Source: a virus. From it: a stretch of DNA of 64,000 nt. Numbering within the stretch: the stretch's first letter is position 1; the number at the start of each line of letters is the position of its first letter. The stretch is taken from IMG/VR virus record IMGVR_UViG_3300042569_002607, positions 1 to 64,000 of that record; one strand, 5' to 3'. Below the pieces are notes generated by a model, which had not been told where the DNA came from, did not search any database, and saw nothing but the letters and a program-made list of their open reading frames with translations. Below are positions 58,372-64,000 of the stretch, piece after piece. Made by a program: the position numbers and the translations under genes.

Positions 58372-59334
58372 ATGCCTAACCTCTGCATCATCCCCGCGCG
58401 CGCACTCGCCGACGACCGCGTCACTCCGACCCAACTCCGCGTTCTCCTGGCGGTAGGCACCTTCACGTCCCGCGACGGCGGCGGCGTGTGGGCGAGCAAC
58501 GCCACCATTGCGGACGTGGCCGGCCTTCATGTGCGACACATGCGAGACGCCCTCAAGGCGCTCGTCAGCTTTGGCTATGTCCGCAAAATTGCTCGCCCAG
58601 GACGCACCGCCATTATGGCCATCGTCCTCGATGACCCCCTCGAACCACCCTGCACAGAATCCGTGCAGACCCGAAAAGTGAAGCCTTCGGCACCCTGCAC
58701 AGAATCCGTGCAGACCACCTCGCACGAGATCGGTGCACCCGGGTGCACGAAATCGGTGCACCAAACGACCTCCTTAGCGGCCCCAGTGAACGAGATCCTT
58801 TCAGCTGACGCTGAAAGGCCATCAGTCGGCGTAGACCCCGCAATGGTGTTTGACCTCGCCGAGGATGACGAACTGGTGGCCCCACCGATCGACAAGCGAG
58901 CCGTAGAAGCGCCGCCCAGACGCCGCGCACCAGCGAAGCCGAAACCGCCCGCGCAGTTCCCGCACTTCACGCCGGAGCTTCGTGGACAGCTTCTCACGAT
59001 TTGGGAAGAGGGCGTGCGTCCATTGGCCAACGGGGAGCACGGGCGACTGTTCGCGACGTTCGGCCCCTTCTTCCGGATGCCGGAAGCTGAGCGCCCCCCA
59101 GAGCATCCGCGCGACGCCGAGGTCATGGCAGCGCTCATGGAAATTCTTTCTGCTCGGGCCGATGGCTTAGGGGGCGACAAATACGGGTCCCCAACGTTCG
59201 CCGCTGAGAAGATCCGGCCAGTAGTCCACATCCTCCGAGAATGCACGTACGACCCTGCTGCTCGTCTCGAACGTGTTGATCGCGCGCTTGGGCTACGCCG
59301 TCACCCGTCAGCTGGTGGACCTTCGTTTCGCTAG
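58372..59334 (+). CDS. O-like replication initiator with internal origin
   Basis: This 320-residue protein has an N-terminal winged helix (residues 10-85; LRVLLAVGTFTSRDGGGVWA, then AGLHVRHMRDALKALVSFGY). A linker repeats CTESVQT/CTKSVHQ at about 93-130, coded by four iteron DNA repeats. The C-terminal domain (residues 190-300) is helical. Its position next to a DnaB-like helicase and the internal iterons match lambda O: it would bind its own gene as origin and load the helicase. Confidence 0.8.
   Translation: MPNLCIIPARALADDRVTPTQLRVLLAVGTFTSRDGGGVWASNATIADVAGLHVRHMRDALKALVSFGYVRKIARPGRTAIMAIVLDDPLEPPCTESVQTRKVKPSAPCTESVQTTSHEIGAPGCTKSVHQTTSLAAPVNEILSADAERPSVGVDPAMVFDLAEDDELVAPPIDKRAVEAPPRRRAPAKPKPPAQFPHFTPELRGQLLTIWEEGVRPLANGEHGRLFATFGPFFRMPEAERPPEHPRDAEVMAALMEILSARADGLGGDKYGSPTFAAEKIRPVVHILRECTYDPAARLERVDRALGLRRHPSAGGPSFR
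58651..58667 (+). repeat. Origin iteron 1
   Basis: TGCACAGAATCCGTGCA, a 17-bp imperfect palindrome (TGCAC/GTGCA arms) inside the initiator gene. The first of four iterons. Confidence 0.75.
58696..58712 (+). repeat. Origin iteron 2
   Basis: Exact copy of TGCACAGAATCCGTGCA, 45 bp from iteron 1. Confidence 0.75.
58721..58737 (+). repeat. Origin iteron 3
   Basis: CGCACGAGATCGGTGCA, a diverged copy, 25 bp from iteron 2. The palindrome GTGCAC-CCGG-GTGCAC (58733-58748) bridges iterons 3 and 4. Confidence 0.7.
58744..58760 (+). repeat. Origin iteron 4
   Basis: TGCACGAAATCGGTGCA, 23 bp from iteron 3. Spacing of about one to two helical turns between iterons 2-4 would place initiator on one face. 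Confidence 0.75.
58797..58818 (+). other. Inverted repeat next to the iterons (origin hairpin)
   Basis: A perfect 9-bp inverted repeat CCTTTCAGC-TGAC-GCTGAAAGG begins 36 bp after iteron 4. It may form a structure used in origin opening or helicase loading. It is the only perfect hairpin in the initiator gene that I noted. Confidence 0.65.
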
Positions 59335-59340
59335 ACCTGT

Positions 59341-59358
59341 CATTGCGGGTTTGGCACG
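59341..59358 (+). promoter_or_regulatory. Conserved element, GGG subtype
   Basis: CATTGCGGGTTTGGCACG lies 6 bases after the initiator stop and 37 bp before a tiny gene. A TCCGAGATCCCG leader precedes the ATG. Confidence 0.75.
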
Positions 59359-59395
59359 CTCTACACGTCCCACCTCACACCACTCCGAGATCCCG

Positions 59396-59473
59396 ATGAC
59401 GACGTTTCACGAGTTTCTGCAAACCACAGCGCCCACGACACGCGATACGCGCTACGTGGAGGTCCTGGCATGA
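59396..59473 (+). CDS. Tiny peptide gene (25 residues)
   Basis: ATG 59396 to the stop overlapping the next ATG (ATGA). The peptide is MTTFHEFLQTTAPTTRDTR followed by six more residues. It has the same leader organisation as full genes, so it may be a coupling leader peptide or a real microprotein. Not recognised. Confidence 0.5.
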   Translation: MTTFHEFLQTTAPTTRDTRYVEVLA

Positions 59474-59724
59474 AAAACAAACTGACCGATCTGAACGACC
59501 TCCTCTTTGCGCAGCTCGAACGGCTGGCCAGTGACGACCTTGACGCGGAGCAGATCACGCAAGAAGTGCAGCGGGCGACGTCCATGGTGCAGATTGCCGA
59601 CCGCATCGTGGATACCGCCCGGCTGCAACTCGACGGTGCCAAGTTCGTGGCCGATCATGGCGGGAAGTTGGCGCAGCTGCCGGCCACGATGGCGATCCCC
59701 GCGACGACCGGGCCCAAGGCATGA
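59470..59724 (+). CDS. Small helical phage protein
   Basis: This 84-residue protein opens MKNKLTDLNDLLFAQLERLA and is all helical to KFVADHG. The pattern is shared by small phage proteins encoded next to HNH or replication genes, function unknown. It is coupled to both neighbours. Confidence 0.65.
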   Translation: MKNKLTDLNDLLFAQLERLASDDLDAEQITQEVQRATSMVQIADRIVDTARLQLDGAKFVADHGGKLAQLPATMAIPATTGPKA

Positions 59725-60557
59725 AGGGCCGACACATCGCGTACCGCGCGGACGAGCTCGCGTTCATCCAAGCGCGGCAGGCAGAGTCCCGTCAGGCGAT
59801 TCATGAGGCCTTCGTGATCGCGTTCGGTCGGACCGATGTGGCCGTGACGCACATCAAAGCGCTCTGCACTCGCATGGGGTGGACGTCTCGCGCGCCGTAC
59901 ACGCCGGACGAGGATGCCATCATTCGCGCGAGGTATGCCGACTCCCCTACCGAGGCGGTGGCGCGGGCCATCGGGCGAACCACGCGGTCGGTGTACCACC
60001 GGGCGCGGCAGCTTCACCTGACGAAGTCGGCCGCGTTTCTGGCCAGTGCGCAATCCGGTCGCCTCACGCCAGGCGATTCCCGTGGCGCGAGCACCCGTTA
60101 CGCCAAGGGGCAGACACCGGCCAACAAGGGCGCGAAGCGTCCCGCCGGATGGGCACCTGGACGGATGCGGGAAACCCAGTTCTCCGCGGACGCGCAAAGC
60201 TGGAATACCCAACCCGTCGGCGCCGAGCGCATTATCGGCGGCTACCGCTGGACGAAGGTCCGCGACGAACGCCGCGTGCGGTGGGATCAGAACTGGCGGC
60301 AGACGCATATCCTCTCGTGGGAATCTGTCCACGGACCGATCCCAAGCGGCTGGTGCCTGAAGTGCCTTGACAGTAATCGCCTCAACTGCGATCCGAGCAA
60401 CTGGCATCTGATCGAGCGCGGCGTCCTCCCGCTCATCAACGGCGGCAAGGGCTCCCGACTCAGCTACGATCACGCGCCCGAGGATCTCAAGCCGACCGTC
60501 CTCGCCGTCGCCAAACTCCGCCGTGCGGCGAAGCAGCGACGCGGGCAACCGGCATGA
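59721..60557 (+). CDS. HNH endonuclease with Myb/HTH-like N-terminus
   Basis: This 278-residue protein has an N-terminal helical DNA-binding repeat (YTPDEDAIIRARYADSPTEA, then RAIGRTTRSVYHRARQLHL), like a Myb-type HTH. The HNH core near residue 195 has QTHILSWESVHGPIPSGWCL, then CLDSNRLNCDPSNWHLI, with the His and Asn of the HNH_3 type. It could be a homing or packaging-linked nuclease. Confidence 0.8.
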   Translation: MKGRHIAYRADELAFIQARQAESRQAIHEAFVIAFGRTDVAVTHIKALCTRMGWTSRAPYTPDEDAIIRARYADSPTEAVARAIGRTTRSVYHRARQLHLTKSAAFLASAQSGRLTPGDSRGASTRYAKGQTPANKGAKRPAGWAPGRMRETQFSADAQSWNTQPVGAERIIGGYRWTKVRDERRVRWDQNWRQTHILSWESVHGPIPSGWCLKCLDSNRLNCDPSNWHLIERGVLPLINGGKGSRLSYDHAPEDLKPTVLAVAKLRRAAKQRRGQPA

Positions 60558-60838
60558 CGATGACGGATGGTCAGATTCAACTCGCCACCCTCGTGCTGGT
60601 GCATGGCGGGGTGTACACGATCGAGTTGCAGGGCGGCGCGCAGTATCACGGCGTGCGGTGGGACCGCCCGCTGCTGTCGTTCATGCTGAATGCCAGAGGC
60701 GGCGTCCCGCTGCGATTCACCGAGCGGGTGCGACGGACCGACGACGACGCGCTCTGGTTCGACTACGCGCAACTCCGGATGGCGGCGGTGCCCGTGCCGG
60801 CGTCACCTGACGCCGCCGCCCTCGTCCGGCGAGGCTGA
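60554..60838 (+). CDS. Small hypothetical protein
   Basis: This 94-residue protein is ATGA-coupled to the HNH gene. Beta pattern (GGVYTIELQGGAQYHGVRWD, then LLSFMLNARGGVPLRFTERV). Not recognised. Confidence 0.55.
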   Translation: MTMTDGQIQLATLVLVHGGVYTIELQGGAQYHGVRWDRPLLSFMLNARGGVPLRFTERVRRTDDDALWFDYAQLRMAAVPVPASPDAAALVRRG

Positions 60839-60839
60839 G

Positions 60840-61121
60840 GTGCAGTACCGTCTGTGCTCGTCCCGCCGCGTCCAGCCGTTGCCGGTGGATGCGCCCGCGT
60901 GGAGCTTGGCGGAGCGCATGTTCGCCGGTTCGTGGGCGTGCGAGTTCCGATCGATCGAAGAGGCGAGCGTGGCCGAGGTGCTCTGGCAGGCCGGTCTCGT
61001 GGTGCGGCTTGAGCACTTGCCGGGACCGCGGCGGGTGCGGTACACCCTGTCCCAGGCCGGCGCGGCCGCAGTCCGCGATCGCGTGTACGGCCCCGTACTC
61101 CCCGTGCAGAATCTGCGCTGA
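60840..61121 (+). CDS. Small hypothetical protein, winged-helix-like
   Basis: This 93-residue protein starts with GTG. ASVAEVLWQAGLVVRLEHLP, then VRYTLSQAGAAAVRDRVYG looks like the second half of a winged helix (helix, wing, helix). DNA binding is an inference. The regulatory element at 61126 follows its stop. Confidence 0.55.
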   Translation: MQYRLCSSRRVQPLPVDAPAWSLAERMFAGSWACEFRSIEEASVAEVLWQAGLVVRLEHLPGPRRVRYTLSQAGAAAVRDRVYGPVLPVQNLR

Positions 61122-61125
61122 TACC

Positions 61126-61144
61126 TCTTGCGGGTTTGGCACGG
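61126..61144 (+). promoter_or_regulatory. Conserved element, GGG subtype, with inverted partner
   Basis: TCTTGCGGGTTTGGCACGG starts four bases after a stop. An inverted partner lies at 61245-61259. A downstream CATTAT lies 17 bp after TTGCGG, which could act as a -10, though other copies lack this. Confidence 0.75.
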
Positions 61145-61226
61145 CAGACACATTATTGCGCAGGACGCTCCACCGCGCGGGACATGCCACCACCGTGATC
61201 CGCGTCGACCCTTCTCCCGAGTCGCA

Positions 61227-61487
61227 ATGCCTATGACCTCCGAGCGTGCCAAACCCGCATTCTCACACCGCGCCGACGGTGTGCTCTCCGACGAGAGCGC
61301 GGCGGTGACCTTAGCCGAGTTTGAGCGCTGGCGCTCCCTCGCGGGCGTTGGCGCGCCCGTCCAGTTTCCGCAGGCGCTTGGGGTCGCACTCCTCGATCTC
61401 GCGATTGCCGAGCTCCGCGCGTATCGCGCTCAGGCGGCGCTGTCCGCCATCGTGCGCGGCGAAGCGCGACCGACCACGGTGCCATAG
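61227..61487 (+). CDS. Hypothetical protein
   Basis: This 86-residue protein's ATG (or the second ATG at 61233) follows CTCCCGAGTCGCA. It has a helical C-terminus (LGVALLDLAIAELRAYRAQA). The inverted regulatory element overlaps its codons 7-11. Not recognised. Confidence 0.55.
   Translation: MPMTSERAKPAFSHRADGVLSDESAAVTLAEFERWRSLAGVGAPVQFPQALGVALLDLAIAELRAYRAQAALSAIVRGEARPTTVP
61245..61259 (-). promoter_or_regulatory. Conserved element, GGG subtype, minus strand, inside a gene start
   Basis: The minus strand reads TGCGGGTTTGGCACG. With the + strand copy at 61126 it forms an inverted pair about 100 bp apart that encloses the leader of the gene at 61227. Such an arrangement suits DNA looping or protein bridging. 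Confidence 0.65.
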
Positions 61488-61490
61488 CAC

Positions 61491-61616
61491 GTGGGCGACA
61501 GTCTCCGGCTCGTCAGTGCGAGTGTCGACGCGCTGCTGGCGGCGGCGACGATCAATCGTGCCCTCGAGCGCGTGCAACAGGCGTCGCGGTTGTTTGGGGG
61601 CCGTCCCCATGCGTGA
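61491..61616 (+). CDS. Tiny helical protein (41 residues)
   Basis: GTG 61491 begins three bases after the previous stop and ends 8 bp inside the next gene. Helix (SASVDALLAAATINRALERV). Spacing supports translation; no family known. Confidence 0.45.
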   Translation: MGDSLRLVSASVDALLAAATINRALERVQQASRLFGGRPHA

Positions 61617-61779
61617 TCGCCTTCCCGTGCTCCTCCTCGCGCCGTGGTGGCCATATGCCGTCGCGGTCGCGTGCCTGATCATCGCCGTGATCGTGTCGTC
61701 GCGCCATCGCGAAACCGCGCGTCGCGAACTACAGCGGTTCACCGCGCGCATTCCTCGGAAGGGCGCATGGCGCGTATGA
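61609..61779 (+). CDS. Small single-pass membrane protein
   Basis: This 56-residue protein overlaps the preceding gene by 8 bp. One transmembrane helix (about residues 13-31: WPYAVAVACLIIAVIVS) and a basic cytosolic tail (RRELQRFTARIPRK). Function unknown; possibly anchors a phage complex to the membrane. Confidence 0.6.
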   Translation: MRDRLPVLLLAPWWPYAVAVACLIIAVIVSSRHRETARRELQRFTARIPRKGAWRV

Positions 61780-61949
61780 CCCGAGGCGACACGGCCGCGC
61801 GCTTAGCGGCCGCGGACGAGGCCGCGCGCGAGGAACGGTTCGATCGCTTTATGGTGCGATTCCTCGCCGTGTGTGTTTCAGGGTTCGTACTGCTGGCTCT
61901 GTTGCTGGTGGTGCGCGCCGTGATCTTGGCGTGGAGTGTGGCGCCATGA
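61776..61949 (+). CDS. Small membrane protein
   Basis: This 57-residue protein is ATGA-coupled (ATG at 61767 is an alternative). An amphipathic N-terminal helix precedes one transmembrane segment (FLAVCVSGFVLLALLLVV). It forms a pair with the preceding membrane protein. Confidence 0.55.
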   Translation: MTRGDTAARLAAADEAAREERFDRFMVRFLAVCVSGFVLLALLLVVRAVILAWSVAP

Positions 61950-62479
61950 GTCGCGTCCCGCCCATCGACGCGTTGGCCACTCGCGTCGTTCCGGTCATCC
62001 TTGGTAGCCCCGGGCTGCCGACGTGCGCGTACCGCGCGCGCGTGCCTGGTGCCTCGGAGCGTTCCCTGTACCGCGCGCTCGCCCGGTTGCGCGATCGCGG
62101 CGTCGTGCGAAGCGAACGAGCGCTGACGCGCAGAAGCGATGCCGTGCGGTGGTATCCGACGCCGCTCGCGCTGACCTACACCAGCGAGATTGTGGGGGAG
62201 GCGTCTCGCTTACGCGCAAGCATGATGGAGCTGATGGCGGACGGTGTCTGTCGCGCGCTGCGCGAGACGGCGGACGCCCTCCGCGTGCCGGTTCCCCGCG
62301 CCTATCGCGCGCTGTACGATCTGAGTCGCACGGGGGCGGTGGTGCGGGTCGGCGAAGGCCGAGGCTCACGGTGGGTTGCCACCGATGTGGACGAGCCGTT
62401 TGTGCCGCAGCCGTACATGACAAGTCTTCGCGCCCAGGTGCTTCGGTTGCCGCCGGCGTCGAACGGACGGCGGGCATGA
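61946..62479 (+). CDS. Protein with two winged-helix-like segments
   Basis: This 177-residue protein is ATGA-coupled. Two similar modules are visible: ASERSLYRALARLRDRGVVR near residue 32, and PVPRAYRALYDLSRTGAVVR near residue 115, followed by a wing-like SRWVA. It looks like a tandem winged-helix DNA-binding regulator. Confidence 0.65.
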   Translation: MSRVPPIDALATRVVPVILGSPGLPTCAYRARVPGASERSLYRALARLRDRGVVRSERALTRRSDAVRWYPTPLALTYTSEIVGEASRLRASMMELMADGVCRALRETADALRVPVPRAYRALYDLSRTGAVVRVGEGRGSRWVATDVDEPFVPQPYMTSLRAQVLRLPPASNGRRA

Positions 62480-63006
62480 AGGCGACGTGTCCAGGTTGCC
62501 ACGGTGCGGTGCGTACCGCGCGTGACGCCACTGGCGCCCCTGAGATGCGCTACTGCGTGACGTGCGGAGATCGCAGCTACGTCAATGCTGATGGGAAGTG
62601 GTCGCCGTATGCCAGCGATACGCTCTGGCGTCAGCGGTTCCTCACGCGGCGGTATGTGGATGCGTGGATCAAGGGCGATGCGGAGCGGAGCGGACGCTCC
62701 GTGAAATCTTCACGTGCAGCGGTCATGGCCGCACTCGCCCCGTTGTTCGCCGACCATCGCGTGCCCCACTGGCACACGTGGAGCGCCACAGCGTGCGACA
62801 CGATCACGCGCGTGGCCATAGTGCGCGTCACTCAGGTGGCTGACGCGATCGTGTCTGGCCCCGAGCGCTTTGGGTTGCATGTGGCGCGCGCGAAGCAGAG
62901 CCGGTGGCCGCGCGCCATGATGGCGTGGTTGCTCTTCCGAGATCGTGCCCGGGTCGCCCTTGCGCGGTGGACGACGCGCACACGCCTCACCGACGGCGTT
63001 GACTGA
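62476..63006 (+). CDS. Zinc-ribbon protein with basic C-terminus
   Basis: This 176-residue protein has an N-terminal zinc ribbon (CPGCHGAV near residue 5 and CVTCGD near 27). The rest is helical and Arg-rich. It is ATGA-coupled to the double winged-helix gene. Nucleic-acid binding is likely; not recognised. Confidence 0.6.
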   Translation: MKATCPGCHGAVRTARDATGAPEMRYCVTCGDRSYVNADGKWSPYASDTLWRQRFLTRRYVDAWIKGDAERSGRSVKSSRAAVMAALAPLFADHRVPHWHTWSATACDTITRVAIVRVTQVADAIVSGPERFGLHVARAKQSRWPRAMMAWLLFRDRARVALARWTTRTRLTDGVD

Positions 63007-63404
63007 TGCCGCGCGATACGCGTCCCCTGCGTCCGATCGTGCGCACGCAGCTTGAGCGCCTGCTCGCCGTCAGTCCCGACGGCCGCACGATCACGGAGTT
63101 GCGCGCCTTCCTCGTGACGCAGCGTCCGGCGTCACGCGACACGATCGCTCGCGTGCTGGCGGATCTCGTCGCCGAGGCCTTGGTGCACCCCACCAGCGAA
63201 CCCGCGTGGCGGCGTCGCGTCCGCACGCGCCTCACCGCGCCCGCGCGCCGATCCCTCCGGGGCCGTGCGCATGTGCTGTACGTCCCCACCCGTGCGCTGC
63301 ACGACCGTGTGCGCTCGTGGTTTTTGCTCGAGGCGCCGACTGACGCCTCAGCGGTTTCTCACCCTGCACACTCTGAGGTCGTAGTCGATGGCGAACACGT
63401 TTGA
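63006..63404 (+). CDS. Winged-helix-like protein
   Basis: This 132-residue protein has a TGATG overlap. QLERLLAVSPDGRTITELRA, then RDTIARVLADLVAEALVHPT is a winged-helix pattern followed by a basic wing. It is the third such protein in this operon. It overlaps the last gene by 17 bp. Confidence 0.6.
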   Translation: MPRDTRPLRPIVRTQLERLLAVSPDGRTITELRAFLVTQRPASRDTIARVLADLVAEALVHPTSEPAWRRRVRTRLTAPARRSLRGRAHVLYVPTRALHDRVRSWFLLEAPTDASAVSHPAHSEVVVDGEHV

Positions 63405-64000
63405 CTTCACGCCGTTTGATCGGCAGCTGCTGAAACTCGCGGCCGAGTCGGCGTCGGCGGTGGCGAAGACGGCGAAGAAGGCGGCGCAAAAGGCGTATCT
63501 CACCGCCGCCGAATCCGAAGCGCATGAGATGGAAGGGTACGCGGACGAGGCGATCCGCTTTCTGAACAATCCCGACGGCATCGTGGAAGAGAGTGCGACC
63601 GACGACGCCACCGAGGAGGAGCGCAAGGAGGCCGTGCAACTGATGTTCGGCCATCGCGCGGCTCTCCGCGTCGGTTGTCTCATCCTGATCAAGGATGCCG
63701 AAGGGTTGATCGAAAAGCAGACCGAGATCTTTGCCGACTCCGACGGGACGCACGAACGCGTGAAGGATTTCCGTCGGCTCGAGTCTCGGCTGCGTGGCAT
63801 GAACAGCGATCAGACCGAGCTGCCGCTCCCAATCAAGGATCCCGACGCCGCCCCGTCCGAGGCCGCTGCCGACGAGGACGCGGAGATCACCGACGGTCCG
63901 CTCGGCCCGTTCGATGCGCCGCCCGTTGCCGCGCCGCTGGCCCTTGGCTCTGGGACCGCGGATCCCATCGACATCCCCGATGCCGAATTCGAAATCCTCG
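63388..64000 (+). CDS. Hypothetical protein, 3'-truncated by the window
   Basis: ATG 63388 opens a frame with no stop to the window end (204 codons). The first 140 residues are helical and charged (SASAVAKTAKKAAQKAYLTA, then LIKDAEGLIEKQTEIFADSD). After that comes an acidic, Asp/Ala/Pro-rich, disordered stretch. Coiled-coil parts suggest an oligomer or scaffold. Not recognised. Confidence 0.65.
   Translation, partial: MANTFDFTPFDRQLLKLAAESASAVAKTAKKAAQKAYLTAAESEAHEMEGYADEAIRFLNNPDGIVEESATDDATEEERKEAVQLMFGHRAALRVGCLILIKDAEGLIEKQTEIFADSDGTHERVKDFRRLESRLRGMNSDQTELPLPIKDPDAAPSEAAADEDAEITDGPLGPFDAPPVAAPLALGSGTADPIDIPDAEFEIL

Overview
The window is one continuous stretch of a tailed-phage or prophage genome. 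Base composition is high in GC, and nearly all genes are on the + strand in tightly coupled operons (ATGA, GTGA and TAATG overlaps). A 1,808-residue tape measure with a tail-tube gene, tail terminator and Dit-like protein means a long non-contractile tail (siphovirus). The capsid protein is P22-coat-like. A tyrosine integrase with a tRNA-like attachment core and a repressor region with divergent promoters show that it is temperate. A spanin pair (membrane-anchored subunit plus lipoprotein) implies a two-membrane, Gram-negative-type host. The host genus cannot be read from the sequence. Phage-type genes run off both ends, and no bacterial chromosomal gene was recognised.

Layout. 0-0.9 kb: small accessory genes. 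0.9-13 kb: packaging and head (terS, terL, DUF4055-type portal, MuF, scaffold, coat, neck genes, tail terminator, tail tube). 13-24 kb: tape measure, tail hub and Dit-like proteins. 23.9-27.4 kb: lysis cassette (holin candidates, CHAP lysin, spanins). 27.4 kb: an ECF-type sigma-factor-like protein. 28-35 kb: putative fibre, decoration and adhesin genes, including LamG-like, beta-propeller-like and tandem-repeat proteins. 35-40.9 kb: DUF932 protein, ParB-like, methyltransferase-like, DUF5131 and an alpha-CTD-like small protein. 41-45.3 kb: genes with their own sigma70-like promoters (HTH protein, AP2/HTH protein, RadC-like, HTH-ImmA/IrrE pair). 45.3-48.5 kb: mixed-strand region with leftward genes and the repressor/excisionase-like switch. 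48.9-55.5 kb: recombination ATPase, SSB, HNH, DnaQ-like exonuclease and integrase. 55.5-55.7 kb: putative attP. 55.7-64 kb: replication (DnaB-like helicase, O-like initiator with internal iterons) and many small winged-helix or zinc proteins.

The most striking unexplained signal is a 17-19 bp element, CCTTGCGCTTTTGGCACGG or CTTGCGGGTTTGGCACG. I found ten copies, nearly all between genes at the head of transcription units. One subtype is confined to the structural half and the other to the 39-61 kb half. With a phage-encoded sigma-like protein and an alpha-CTD-like protein also present, this looks like a genome-wide regulatory circuit (inference). The second clear signal is a set of four 17-bp iterons and a 9-bp inverted repeat inside the O-like replication gene, which resembles the lambda origin.
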